This document shows positions 8,566 to 17,323 of a DNA stretch of 64,000 nt, in pieces. Under the pieces are notes generated by a model. It did no database searches. It saw only the letters and a program-made list of their open reading frames with translations, and was not told the origin of the DNA. This stretch comes from Polaromonas sp. GTDB lineage: Bacteria; Pseudomonadota; Gammaproteobacteria; Burkholderiales; Burkholderiaceae_C. Position 1 is the stretch's first letter. Each line of letters starts with the position of its first letter. The DNA lies in the NCBI GenBank assembly GCA_013823635.1, contig PNML01000003.1, positions 1-64,000 of the forward strand. Direction: 5' to 3'. The translations under genes were made by a program, and so were the position numbers.

Positions 8566-8713
8566 CCCCGGATGGTACCCGTCCCGATGTCATTGGTTGG
8601 GATTGATGCCCGTCAAGGCCACAGGGCGTTTATGGCGCTACAGTACCCGGCAGGGGACAAAGAACACGCTGCAGGCTTGGCAAGGCCATTGCGGCCTTCT
8701 GGCGTGGAGCGGA

Positions 8714-11700
8714 ATGGTTGAACTGGCTGGGCGCAAATGGCTCGGGGCTGAAGGTGTGCGCTGGCTGAACTGGAGCCTGGCGGTGTGGCTGTGGGCAATG
8801 GTTGTTCAACCAACCCACGCCCAGCCCGATGCCACGACGCTGCGCATCGGCGTGCTGGCGTTTCGGGACGTGGACACCACCCGCGAACGTTGGGAGCCCA
8901 CGCGCCAGGCATTGCGTCAGGCCCTGCGGGCTTACGAGATCGATCTGCTGGTGGCCACCCAGGCGGAACTGACCGAGCTGGTGGCCATGGGACAACTGGA
9001 TTTTGTGTTGACCCAGCCCCTGCACTATGTGCAACTGCGTTCCCGATACGGACTGGCGGCCACAGCCACCCTGATGCCCCGTGTCGCTGGAAAACCCGTG
9101 GCCGAGTTTGGTGGGGTGGTCTTTGTGCGGGCGGACAATGCCCGGGTTCACAGGCTGGAGGACGTGTCGGGCGAGCGCATCGCTGCGGTGTCTGAGCACG
9201 GATTGGGTGGATACCGCATGCAGCAGTGGGAGCTGTACCGCTTGGGTATCCGGTTGCCCGACGATGCGGCGAGTGTGCAGTTTCTGGGTTTTCCGCAGGA
9301 CCAGGTGGTGGATGCGGTGATGGCGGGCACCGCTGATGTTGGTTTTGTGCGCACCGGTGTGTTGGAAGACATGCTGCGGGAAGGTCGTCTCGCGGCCAAT
9401 GCCGTGCGCGTGTTGCCCGCGCCGAATGTGACACCTTTTCCGGTACAGCTGTCCACGGCTTTGTATCCCGAATGGCCTTTTTCTGCCACCCGAAGGGCAT
9501 CGCCGGACGCGGTCAAGCATGTCACGTTGGCATTGCTCAACATTCTTCCCGAGAGCCCAGCTGCCCGACAAGGTGGCTACTTCGGGTTTTCACCACCAGG
9601 GGATTACACCCCTCTGGAGGCCATGCTGTGGCGCTTGGACGCTCACCCCGACCGTTTGGATGAAGTGGATTGGCGCCGCCTGATGTTGCGCTACCCGCTG
9701 GAAATCGGGCTGGGTCTGGTGGGCCTGTGGTTGCTGGCCATGCTGGCGGCCTGGAGCTTCTGGTGGCTGAGCGTCAACCAGCGCCGCGTGGCCCAAGAGC
9801 GCAACCTGCTGCTGCAAAGCCTGGGTGAGGGGGTGTATGGGGTGGATGAACGCGGCGTCTGCACCTTCATCAACCCGGCAGCCCTGAACATGCTGGGGCT
9901 GACCGAGTCCGAGGTGCTGGGGCAGCCCACCCATCCGCTGTTTCACCACCACCGAGAGGATGGGGCGGTGTACCCCAAGGAGGACTGCCCGGCCCACCTC
10001 ACGCTGCTCGATGGCCGCACGCGGGAGTTGGAGGACCACCTGTTCCACCGCACGGACGGGCTGTTTCCCGTGCGCATGCTGACCAGCCCCCTGGTGCAGC
10101 ACGGCAAGGTGGCAGGGGCGGTGGTGGTGTTCTCCAACATCGCGGAACGCCAACGACAAGAGGCCGAACTGCGCGTGGCGGCCACGGCGCTGGAAACGCA
10201 AGAGGGCATATGCATCACCGATGCTCGGAGCCGGATTGTGCGGGTCAATCGGGCATTCACCGAGGTCACGGGCTACACCCAGGCAGAGGTGTTGGGCAAA
10301 ACCCCGGCGGTGCTGTCGTCTGGCCTGCATTCCAAGGCCTTTTACCGAGAGTTGTGGGCCAAACTGCTGACCCAGGGTGCTTGGCAGGGGGAGGTTTGGA
10401 ACCGACGCAAAAATGGGGAAATCTACCCCGAGTGGCTCAACATCACGGCGGTTCGAACCACGCAGGGCGAGGTCACCCACTATGTGGCCACGTTCATGGA
10501 CATCAGCCAGCGCAAGCACGCCGAGGCGCAAATCAGATCCCTCGCGTTTTACGACCCACTCACACAGCTGCCCAACCGCCGGCTGTTGCGGGATCGCTTG
10601 TTGGGCGAACTGCGGCGGGTCCAGTTCGGTGGGGCTGGCGGGGTGCTGTTTGTGGACCTTGACGACTTCAAGCGACTGAATGACTCCGAGGGGCACGCCG
10701 CCGGAGACCAACTGCTGCAGGAGGTGGCCCACCGCTTGCTGGACTGCGTGGGGTCGGTGGACCGCCTGGCCAGACCAGGGGGGGACGAATTCGTCATCCA
10801 GTTCAGTCACGCCTCATCCAGTCAGGCCGAGGTGGCCGAGGTGGCGCAGCGGCTGGCGGAGCAGGTGCGTGACAGCTTGGGGCTGCCTTATCGCATCAAC
10901 GACCATGTGCACCACACCAGTCCCAGCATTGGGGTGGTCTTGTATGGGCACGATGCCACCCTGAGCTCCGACCCTGACATCGCGGTCGCCGAAATCCTGC
11001 GCCGCGGAGACCTGGCCATGTACCAAGCCAAGGCCGCCGGTGGCAACACCATTCGCTTCTTCGATCTGGACATGCAGGTCGCTGCGGATGAGCGTGCGCG
11101 CATGGAGGCCGATCTCAGGGCGGCCCTGGAGAGCCAAGCATTCGAACTGCACTACCAGCTGCAGTTTGATGGGGAGGGGCGCCCGGTGGGGGCGGAAGCA
11201 TTGCTGCGTTGGCAGCACCCGACACAGGGTTGGATTTCCCCTGCGCGTTTTATCCCGGTGGCCGAGCGTTCCGGTTTGATCGTTCCCCTGGGGCAGTGGG
11301 TATTGGTCACAGCCTGTCGGCAGCTGCGGGTGTGGCAATCGGGCATGCCGGCGCTTCACCTGCACATGGCGGTCAACATCAGCGCGAGGCAGTTTGTCCA
11401 ACCAGATTTTGAAGACCAGGTGGCCCACGCGATACAGGCCAGCGGCACCACGCCCCAGGGGTTGAAGCTGGAGATCACCGAAAGCCTGCTCTTGCAGGAT
11501 TTGGATGACTCGTTGGCCCGCATGCAGCGCCTGCGGGCCATGGGCGTGACCTTTTCTTTGGACGATTTTGGAACCGGCTACGCATCGTTGGCCTATTTGC
11601 AGCGATTGCCGGTGGATCAGCTCAAAATTGACGCGTCATTTGTGCGCCGATTGCCTGACCATGCGGCCGATGCCGCCATTGCGTCCACCATCATCAGCAT

Positions 11701-11842
11701 GGGGCGCAGCCTGGGCCTGACCGTGGTGGCTGAAGGGGTGGAGACCGCCGCTCAGCGCGACTGGCTGTTGGCGCGCGGTTGCCAGCTCTTTCAAGGCTAT
11801 CTGTTGGCCAAACCAGTTCCGGCTGGCCAATTGTTCGTATAA
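8714..11842 (+). CDS. PhnD-like sensor with PAS-PAS-GGDEF-EAL (c-di-GMP enzyme)
   Basis: From ATG 8714 the product is 1042 residues. The order is: signal segment (ending THAQ, about residue 37); periplasmic phosphonate-binding-protein-like domain (about 42-295); membrane segment (about 329-354); PAS domain (about 362-475); second PAS (about 490-605, motif GYTQAEVLGKTP); GGDEF domain (about 615-780) with an intact PGGDEF motif; EAL domain (about 790-1042) with intact EALLRWQHP and DDFGTGYASL. Both cyclase and phosphodiesterase signatures look functional. In-frame starts at 8597 (TTG) and 8606 exist, but 8714 has GGAG just upstream and places the signal peptide correctly. The architecture suggests a ligand-gated c-di-GMP switch; the ligand is unknown. 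The rplM promoter overlaps its 3' end. Confidence 0.88.
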   Translation: MVELAGRKWLGAEGVRWLNWSLAVWLWAMVVQPTHAQPDATTLRIGVLAFRDVDTTRERWEPTRQALRQALRAYEIDLLVATQAELTELVAMGQLDFVLTQPLHYVQLRSRYGLAATATLMPRVAGKPVAEFGGVVFVRADNARVHRLEDVSGERIAAVSEHGLGGYRMQQWELYRLGIRLPDDAASVQFLGFPQDQVVDAVMAGTADVGFVRTGVLEDMLREGRLAANAVRVLPAPNVTPFPVQLSTALYPEWPFSATRRASPDAVKHVTLALLNILPESPAARQGGYFGFSPPGDYTPLEAMLWRLDAHPDRLDEVDWRRLMLRYPLEIGLGLVGLWLLAMLAAWSFWWLSVNQRRVAQERNLLLQSLGEGVYGVDERGVCTFINPAALNMLGLTESEVLGQPTHPLFHHHREDGAVYPKEDCPAHLTLLDGRTRELEDHLFHRTDGLFPVRMLTSPLVQHGKVAGAVVVFSNIAERQRQEAELRVAATALETQEGICITDARSRIVRVNRAFTEVTGYTQAEVLGKTPAVLSSGLHSKAFYRELWAKLLTQGAWQGEVWNRRKNGEIYPEWLNITAVRTTQGEVTHYVATFMDISQRKHAEAQIRSLAFYDPLTQLPNRRLLRDRLLGELRRVQFGGAGGVLFVDLDDFKRLNDSEGHAAGDQLLQEVAHRLLDCVGSVDRLARPGGDEFVIQFSHASSSQAEVAEVAQRLAEQVRDSLGLPYRINDHVHHTSPSIGVVLYGHDATLSSDPDIAVAEILRRGDLAMYQAKAAGGNTIRFFDLDMQVAADERARMEADLRAALESQAFELHYQLQFDGEGRPVGAEALLRWQHPTQGWISPARFIPVAERSGLIVPLGQWVLVTACRQLRVWQSGMPALHLHMAVNISARQFVQPDFEDQVAHAIQASGTTPQGLKLEITESLLLQDLDDSLARMQRLRAMGVTFSLDDFGTGYASLAYLQRLPVDQLKIDASFVRRLPDHAADAAIASTIISMGRSLGLTVVAEGVETAAQRDWLLARGCQLFQGYLLAKPVPAGQLFV

Positions 11843-11843
11843 T
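11838..11843 (+). promoter_or_regulatory. -10 element of probable rplM-rpsI promoter
   Basis: TATAAT is a perfect -10 hexamer overlapping the last codons of the sensor gene. The -35 region about 17 bases upstream (AGTTCC/GTTCCG) is weak. It would give a leader of about 135 bases before rplM, suitable for the autoregulation known for L13/S9 operons. The leader structure was not modelled. Confidence 0.55.
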
Positions 11844-11986
11844 GACGGGTTTTGCAGCGCTGTCAGAACCCCGCAGCAAATTTGCCGGTCCTTGTGAAAA
11901 CAGGACGGGTACCGCCACCTAAGAGGTTTCCAGCAGAGAAACACCGACCGTGGAATAGGGTTCTTTATTCACTCGAACTTTCACCC

Positions 11987-12427
11987 ATGAAAACTTTCAG
12001 CGCAAAACCCGCTGACGTGGTGCACGAGTGGTTTGTTGTTGACGCCACCGATTTGGTGCTCGGCCGGGTAGCCAGCGAAGTTGCCCTCCGTCTGCGCGGT
12101 AAACACAAAGCCATTTACACGCCTCACGTCGATACCGGCGATTACATCGTCGTCATCAACGCCGCCAAGCTCCGCGTCACCGGCACCAAAGCCCTCGACA
12201 AGGTGTACTACCGCCACTCCGGTTTCCCCGGTGGCATCTACGGCACCAACTTCCGCGACATGCAAGCCAAGCACCCTGGCCGTGCCCTGGAAAAGGCCGT
12301 CAAAGGCATGTTGCCCAAGGGTCCCCTGGGCTACGCCATGATCAAGAAGCTCAAGGTTTACGGCGGTGCCGAGCACCCCCACACCGCGCAGCAGCCCAAA
12401 GTTCTGGCCCTGACAGGAGCAGTCTGA
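11987..12427 (+). CDS. rplM: 50S ribosomal protein L13
   Basis: The 146-residue product has the L13 signatures [32 protein letters not shown] and [20 protein letters not shown]13 is an early assembly protein of the large subunit and binds 23S rRNA. ATG 11987 gives the expected N-terminus [11 protein letters not shown]; upstream in-frame sequence is only open leader. Its stop overlaps the rpsI start (TGATGA), the usual L13-S9 coupling. Confidence 0.98.
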   Translation: MKTFSAKPADVVHEWFVVDATDLVLGRVASEVALRLRGKHKAIYTPHVDTGDYIVVINAAKLRVTGTKALDKVYYRHSGFPGGIYGTNFRDMQAKHPGRALEKAVKGMLPKGPLGYAMIKKLKVYGGAEHPHTAQQPKVLALTGAV

Positions 12428-12819
12428 TGATTGGTGAATGGAACAATGGCACCGGCCGTCGCAAGTCCAGCGTCGCCCGCGTGTTTCTGAAAAAAGGCTC
12501 CGGCAAAATCACCGTGAATGGCAAAGACATTCAGGCGTATTTCGGCCGCGAAACCTCCATCATGATTTCCCGTCAACCCCTGTTCCTGACCAACCATGTC
12601 GAAACCTTCGACATCCAGGTCAACGTGCACGGTGGCGGTGAATCCGGCCAGGCCGGCGCGGTGCGCCACGGCATCACCCGCGCCCTGATCGACTACGACG
12701 CCACGCTCAAGCCCGTGCTGTCGCAAGCCGGTTTCGTGACCCGCGATGCCCGCGAAGTCGAGCGTAAGAAAGTCGGTCTGCGTTCTGCACGCCGCCGCAA
12801 GCAGTTCAGCAAGCGTTGA
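12427..12819 (+). CDS. rpsI: 30S ribosomal protein S9
   Basis: This is a 130-residue protein, the standard S9 length. It contains [19 protein letters not shown] and [17 protein letters not shown], and ends in the basic tail RRRKQFSKR that reaches the P-site tRNA in the ribosome. Its ATG overlaps the rplM stop, and a strong intrinsic terminator follows, so rplM-rpsI form a closed two-gene operon. Confidence 0.98.
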   Translation: MIGEWNNGTGRRKSSVARVFLKKGSGKITVNGKDIQAYFGRETSIMISRQPLFLTNHVETFDIQVNVHGGGESGQAGAVRHGITRALIDYDATLKPVLSQAGFVTRDAREVERKKVGLRSARRRKQFSKR

Positions 12820-12840
12820 TCCGCTGCCATCCCGCTGCCA

Positions 12841-12876
12841 AAGCCGCCCACAAGTTATGCTTGGGGCGGCTTTTTT
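12841..12876 (+). terminator. Intrinsic terminator of rplM-rpsI
   Basis: AAGCCGCCC (12841-12849) pairs with GGGCGGCTT (12864-12872), with a 14-base loop and a run of T to 12876. It lies 21 bases after the rpsI stop. Confidence 0.9.
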
Positions 12877-12923
12877 CATGGTCGTGCGTCATGCGGGCTT
12901 TTACTGGATGAAAGGTTGGGTAC

Positions 12924-13652
12924 ATGCGATTGCGGTTGTGGCGGAGGCGGCTGACCATCAGCGCCCCCCGGATGGCCATTCGCAGCGCCATTCCCTGGCC
13001 ATTGCGTTGGCTGCTCGCGGCCCTGGTGTTGGGTTTGTCGGGTGCGGTGGCCATGTGGGCTTTCGAGTTTGGCAAAGACATTGCCGGCTTGGACAGGCAC
13101 AGCCAACAGGAGTTGACCCAACTGCGCCAGGATGTGCAGCGCCTGGGCGCTGAGCTGGAGAAGGCGCAGGCCGTGGCCCACACGGCCGAGACACTGCTCA
13201 CCGCCGAGCGCACGGCGCAGGCGCTGCTGACCACCCAGCTGCGTGAGGTGCAGGAAGACAACCGTCACCTGAGGCGTGAGTTGGGTTTTTTTGAGCAGCT
13301 CATCCCGGCGTCGGGTCAAGGCGGTGTGGCCATTCGAGGGTTGCAGGCGCGACGTGCAGACGCCACGCGCGTGAGGTGGCAGGTGCTGTTGGTGCAGTCT
13401 GCCAAGCAGGCGCCGGAGTTCAGGGGGCAGTTGGAAGTCAGCTACTCAGGGGAGCAGCGGGGCAAACCATGGACCCTGACGGAACCAGCCACCCGCCGTC
13501 CCTTGGCCATGCGACAGTTGCTGCGGCTGGAAGGGGCAGGGGTGGTGCCGGCGGATGTCGTGGTAAAAACCCTGTCGGTTCGCGTGATGCAGGGTGGCAC
13601 ATCCCTGCTGACACAGTCCACCAAGGTGGCGAACGAATCCACCAACCGTTGA
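12924..13652 (+). CDS. DUF6776-type membrane-anchored coiled-coil protein
   Basis: This 242-residue protein has a basic N-terminus, one membrane segment (about residues 27-47, LRWLLAALVLGLSGAVAMWA) and a coiled-coil region (about 55-120) rich in Glu, Gln and Leu heptads (LRQDVQRLGAELEKAQ). A small C-terminal beta-rich domain probably lies in the periplasm. The position directly before a bactofilin gene (10-base gap) matches the conserved Burkholderiales arrangement, from memory. No enzymatic motif is visible. A role as a membrane partner of the bactofilin scaffold is inferred from co-location only. Confidence 0.75.
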   Translation: MRLRLWRRRLTISAPRMAIRSAIPWPLRWLLAALVLGLSGAVAMWAFEFGKDIAGLDRHSQQELTQLRQDVQRLGAELEKAQAVAHTAETLLTAERTAQALLTTQLREVQEDNRHLRRELGFFEQLIPASGQGGVAIRGLQARRADATRVRWQVLLVQSAKQAPEFRGQLEVSYSGEQRGKPWTLTEPATRRPLAMRQLLRLEGAGVVPADVVVKTLSVRVMQGGTSLLTQSTKVANESTNR

Positions 13653-13662
13653 GGAGACTCCC

Positions 13663-14082
13663 ATGTTCGGTAAAAAGAAACAGCCTCCCATCAAGAGCCT
13701 GATTGCCCAGGGCACCGTGATGGTGGGTGACATCGCCTTCAGCGAGGGTCTGCGCATTGACGGCGAGGTCAAGGGCAATGTGTCGGCTGTGGTGGGACAG
13801 GGAAGTATTCTGGTGATCAGTGAAACGGCCACGGTCACCGGCGAGGTGGCGGCTGACCACATCATCGTGAACGGCAAGGTGCGTGGGCCGGTGAACGCCC
13901 ATGACCTGCTGGAGCTGCAGCCCAAGGCCCAGGTGGAAGGCGACGTGACCTACAAGGCGTTGGAGATGCACCAAGGTGCAGCCATCACCGGCAAGTTGCA
14001 GCCGCTGCTCAGCGGTGCGGCGGGTGCTGACGGGGAGGTGGCAGACAAACCCCCACTGAAATTGGCGGCAAACAACCGTTGA
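13663..14082 (+). CDS. Bactofilin (polymer-forming cytoskeletal protein)
   Basis: This 139-residue protein is a right-handed beta-helix of bactofilin type. It has repeats such as GLRIDGEVKGNV, SETATVTGEVAADHIIVNGKVRG and AQVEGDVTYKALEM. Bactofilins polymerise without nucleotide and position peptidoglycan enzymes or other envelope machinery. The short Lys-rich N-terminus MFGKKKQPP is the usual membrane-association segment. It follows the DUF6776 gene with a good ribosome binding site (GAGGAG). The LytM peptidase gene two genes further on is a plausible functional partner, though on the other strand. Confidence 0.92.
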   Translation: MFGKKKQPPIKSLIAQGTVMVGDIAFSEGLRIDGEVKGNVSAVVGQGSILVISETATVTGEVAADHIIVNGKVRGPVNAHDLLELQPKAQVEGDVTYKALEMHQGAAITGKLQPLLSGAAGADGEVADKPPLKLAANNR

Positions 14083-14178
14083 CCGCAAATCCGAGCAAAT
14101 TGGTTTAGTATTGACATCCAAGGGCGCGCACCCATGTTGCTTGCGCCATCCAAACCGATTTCCAGAGCAGAGGGTTCC

Positions 14179-14544
14179 ATGAGTGCCGTAGCCGACAACA
14201 TCCAGACCGACGTGCCAGCTCCGCTGGTGTTCACCGACAGTGCGGCCGCCAAGGTGGCGGATCTCATTGCCGAAGAGGGCAATCCCGAATTGAAGCTGCG
14301 CGTGTTCGTGCAGGGCGGCGGATGCTCGGGTTTTCAGTATGGTTTCACGTTTGATGAAATCGTCAACGATGACGACACCACCATGACCAAAAACGGGGTC
14401 TCCCTGTTGATCGACGCCATGAGTTATCAGTACCTGGTGGGTGCGGAGATCGATTACAAGGAAGACCTTGAGGGTGCCCAGTTCGTCATCAAGAACCCCA
14501 ACGCCACCACCACCTGTGGGTGTGGTTCCAGCTTCAGCACCTGA
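14179..14544 (+). CDS. erpA: Iron-sulfur cluster insertion protein ErpA
   Basis: This 121-residue A-type Fe-S carrier delivers clusters to apo-proteins. The three ligand cysteines are present: GGGCSGF in the middle and TTCGCGSSF at the C-terminus. An upstream in-frame ATG at 14134 would add 15 residues not typical of the family. ATG 14179 has AGAGG about 7 bases upstream and is chosen. A TTGACA at 14111-14116 could be a -35 element, but no convincing -10 was found. Confidence 0.95.
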   Translation: MSAVADNIQTDVPAPLVFTDSAAAKVADLIAEEGNPELKLRVFVQGGGCSGFQYGFTFDEIVNDDDTTMTKNGVSLLIDAMSYQYLVGAEIDYKEDLEGAQFVIKNPNATTTCGCGSSFST

Positions 14545-14564
14545 GCTGCGCGCATGGGTCTGAC

Positions 14565-14593
14565 GGTGGGGTCATTCCCGTGACTGCCCCACC
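14565..14593. other. Hairpin between convergent erpA and anmK
   Basis: GGTGGGGTCA and TGACTGCCCCACC can fold with a bulge around a 6-base loop. There is no T run on either side, so it is not a clear intrinsic terminator. It could protect the 3' ends of the two convergent transcripts. Confidence 0.35.
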
Positions 14594-14596
14594 GAG

Positions 14597-15718
14597 TCAA
14601 GCGGGGTAAATGGCACCCAAAATGCGCGGCGCTGCAGCACCGGTCACCTGAGTCAGGTTGCCGGCGTGCCCGCGCAGTGTCTGGCTGGCCAGCCAAGCGA
14701 AAGCCGCGGCCTCGACTTCCATGGCCGGAATGCCCAGGACATCCGATGCCACCACCGGTGTGTTGGGCAGTCTGTTGGACAGCCCGGCCATCAGCGCACG
14801 GTTGAACACACCGCCACCGCACACCACCAGCTTGTCGATCGGCGGAGTCAGTGTTCTCACGATGCTCCACACGCTCAGTTCACAGAGTGTGGCCTGGACA
14901 TCTGCTGGTGGCAACGGGGCGTGACCGCGCAGTTTCGCCTGGAGCCATTCTGCGTGGAAGTGGTCGCGCCCGGTGCTTCGAGGGCCACTGATCTGAAAAA
15001 ACGCGTCCTGCTGCATCGCGGTCAGCAGTTCGTTGGACGTCTGGCCGGAAGCGGCCCAGGCGCCATGGGCGTCGTACCTCTGCCCCAGGTGTTGCTCGGC
15101 CCACAGGTCCATCAGCACATTGCCGGGGCCGGTGTCGAACCCGGTGGTGTGTCCGTTGGCGCTCATCAGGGTGACGTTGGCCATGCCGCCAATGTTCACC
15201 ACAGCCACATTTTTGTGTGTCTCAGCAAATACCGCATGGTGAAACGCTGGTACCAGCGGTGCACCCTGCCCACCGGCCGCCACGTCGCGGCTTCGGAAAT
15301 CCGCCACCACGGTGATGCCGGTCAACTCGGCCAAGAGTGCCGGGTTGTTCAGTTGGAGGGTGTAGGCATGCCAGGGCCTGTGGGTGGAGGCTGTTTGACC
15401 TGGTGTGCCTGGTTGGTGCCGCACGGTTTGACCGTGCGCGCCAATGGCGGAAATTTGCGCGGCCGACAGGCCCGCGGTGCGCAGCAGTGAGTGGACGGCC
15501 TGGGCGTACAGCTGGGCCAGCGCGTTGGCCGCCAGCGCACCTTTGTGCAGTTCGTCAGGGCCGCTGGAGTTCAGCGTCAGCAGTGTCTGGCGCAGCGCCT
15601 CGGGCATGTCGAGGTGGCATGCGTGCGCCACGCGAGGTGCTTCCCCAGACATGGACAGCAGCACCCCATCCACCCCGTCCAGCGAGGTGCCGGACATCAG
15701 TCCGATGAAGACGGACAT
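14597..15718 (-). CDS. anmK: Anhydro-N-acetylmuramic acid kinase
   Basis: This is a 373-residue ASKHA-fold kinase. The N-terminal phosphate loop FIGLMSGTSLDGVDGVL is diagnostic. Other signatures are IGAHGQTVRH, VVADFRSRDVAAGGQGAPLVPAFH, VVNIGGMANVT and GFDTGPGNVLMD. It converts anhydro-MurNAc from recycled peptidoglycan to MurNAc-6-phosphate. It lies directly downstream of the LytM peptidase gene on the same strand, so murein hydrolysis and recycling genes are paired. Length equals the family norm (about 370). Confidence 0.96.
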   Translation of the reverse strand: MSVFIGLMSGTSLDGVDGVLLSMSGEAPRVAHACHLDMPEALRQTLLTLNSSGPDELHKGALAANALAQLYAQAVHSLLRTAGLSAAQISAIGAHGQTVRHQPGTPGQTASTHRPWHAYTLQLNNPALLAELTGITVVADFRSRDVAAGGQGAPLVPAFHHAVFAETHKNVAVVNIGGMANVTLMSANGHTTGFDTGPGNVLMDLWAEQHLGQRYDAHGAWAASGQTSNELLTAMQQDAFFQISGPRSTGRDHFHAEWLQAKLRGHAPLPPADVQATLCELSVWSIVRTLTPPIDKLVVCGGGVFNRALMAGLSNRLPNTPVVASDVLGIPAMEVEAAAFAWLASQTLRGHAGNLTQVTGAAAPRILGAIYPA

Positions 15719-15781
15719 GGCCTTGTGTCCTCAATTGCGGGGTTTTGCGGCCAAATGACAGCGCGTACGTGGCCGCTGCTG

Positions 15782-17140
15782 TCACTCGGCGCTGGCGGTG
15801 ACCATTTGTGCTGCGGCCGCCAACTCCACCCTCATGAGCTTGGCGTGCGCTTGGAAACTGGCCCGGGCGGCCGCTGACACGGGGATGGTTTGTCCCTGCT
15901 TGGCGATGGTCAATGGATCGACGTGCTGACCGTTTTCGCGGAACTCGAAGTGCAGGTGTGCACCCGTGGACGAACCGGTGGAACCCACTAGGCCAATGAC
16001 GGTGGCCTGGTCAACACGCTGGCCCTTGCGCACCAGGATGCGGCTGAGGTGGGCATAGGCGGTGGACTGCTTGTTGCGGTGCTCCACCACAACGAAGTTG
16101 CCATAACCGCCTTGCCAACCCGCAAAGCTCACCACGCCGTCTCCCACCACGCGCACCGGCGTACCAGTGGGTGCCGCATAGTCCACCCCCAGGTGGGCTT
16201 TTCTGCCCCCGCTGATGGGGTGAAAGCGCATGCCATAACCGCTGCTGACCCGAGTGAATTCCAGCGGGGCAGCCAGGTAACTGCGGCGCTTGCTTTGGCC
16301 ATCCATGGTGTAGTAGCCGCCTTTGCTGCCTGGCTCCTGGAACCAGACGCTTTCCAGCACGGTGCCGTTGTTGACAAACTCGGCGGCCATCACGCGGCCA
16401 TTGCGCATGGGCTCGCCGTCGGCTTCCAGCGACTCGTACACCACGGTGAAGCGGTCGCCTTTGCGCAGGTCGCGCCGGAAGTCGATGTCTGCAGAGAAAA
16501 TTTCAGCCAGCTGGTTGGCGACGCTGTCGGGGATGCGTGCCGCATCCGTGGCCGCAAACAAGGAGGACTGGATGATGCCGCTGCTGATGCGCGTGGCCAC
16601 CGTCAGCGGCGCGGTTTCCTGGTGGGCGGTGAATCCGCGGGGTGTGCGTTCCACCACCAAGCGGCGGAACTGGACATCGTCCGGGTTGGCCATCCAACGG
16701 GCGGTGAGCTTTTGCAGGCGCTGGCTGGCATCGAGCTCCACCGACACCTGCTTGCCGGAACGGCCACTCAGCAGGTCGCGGGAACGGAGGTCTGTGCGCA
16801 AAAATGCCGTCGCCTGTGGGTCGTTCACGCCCATGCGCTGCAGCAGGCTGCCCAGCGTGTCATCGCGGCGGGTCTGGTCGTGGCGGAACAGGGTCAGTGG
16901 GGTGGCCAGATCGGCCATGGCCAGCGACGTGTCCAGGGCGGTGGCGGGGGTGGCCAAGCTGACGGATTGCAGCACCTGACGAACGGGCAGGTCTGCCGCA
17001 TCGGGGGCCAGTGGGGCAATGCCAAAAGCGGTGACACCGGTGCCCAGCAAAAGGGCGCCGACCGCGCCCATGATGCGGCGTGGGTGGCCCTGAATGGCGG
17101 CGATGGCGGCGGCGGTCAGGGCATTGAGGCGAGAAACCAT
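15782..17140 (-). CDS. M23-family (LytM) murein endopeptidase, membrane anchored
   Basis: This 452-residue protein has one membrane segment near the N-terminus (IMGAVGALLLGTGVTAFGI). A long periplasmic region follows, then a C-terminal LytM domain (about residues 300-410). All zinc ligands are visible: His and Asp in KAHLGVDYAAPTG, and the His pair in GAHLHFEF. It is therefore likely an active DD-endopeptidase rather than a degenerate EnvC/NlpD-like activator. The reading frame is open upstream to 17335, but ATG 17140 gives the usual short cytoplasmic tail. It is divergent from tyrS and precedes anmK, the conserved Burkholderiales order. Confidence 0.9.
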   Translation of the reverse strand: MVSRLNALTAAAIAAIQGHPRRIMGAVGALLLGTGVTAFGIAPLAPDAADLPVRQVLQSVSLATPATALDTSLAMADLATPLTLFRHDQTRRDDTLGSLLQRMGVNDPQATAFLRTDLRSRDLLSGRSGKQVSVELDASQRLQKLTARWMANPDDVQFRRLVVERTPRGFTAHQETAPLTVATRISSGIIQSSLFAATDAARIPDSVANQLAEIFSADIDFRRDLRKGDRFTVVYESLEADGEPMRNGRVMAAEFVNNGTVLESVWFQEPGSKGGYYTMDGQSKRRSYLAAPLEFTRVSSGYGMRFHPISGGRKAHLGVDYAAPTGTPVRVVGDGVVSFAGWQGGYGNFVVVEHRNKQSTAYAHLSRILVRKGQRVDQATVIGLVGSTGSSTGAHLHFEFRENGQHVDPLTIAKQGQTIPVSAAARASFQAHAKLMRVELAAAAQMVTASAE

Positions 17141-17259
17141 TGTTCTGGGGGTCCAACGGAACGTCAGCCCTTGGGGCTGACTGGTTATCGGGGTGCAGGG
17201 TGCAGGAATGGGGGCGCAGCGCTGTGGCTTGTCGCGGGTCCAGCGGGTGGCAACTAAAA

Positions 17260-17289
17260 TTGCAAAGCTGAACCACCCAAAAGTATAGC
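17260..17289 (+). promoter_or_regulatory. Candidate tyrS promoter
   Basis: TTGCAA (17260-17265) and TATAGC (17284-17289) are separated by 18 bases, 34 bases before the tyrS ATG, in the divergent intergenic region. Both hexamers match sigma-70 at four positions. Inference by eye only. Confidence 0.4.
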
Positions 17290-17323
17290 CCCGTTGGGGG
17301 TGTTGACATCTGTAAAAACCCTC

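Noticed and set aside
14134-14178. Longer erpA start at ATG 14134
   Set aside because: The added 15 residues are absent from ErpA proteins, and ATG 14179 has a better ribosome binding site.
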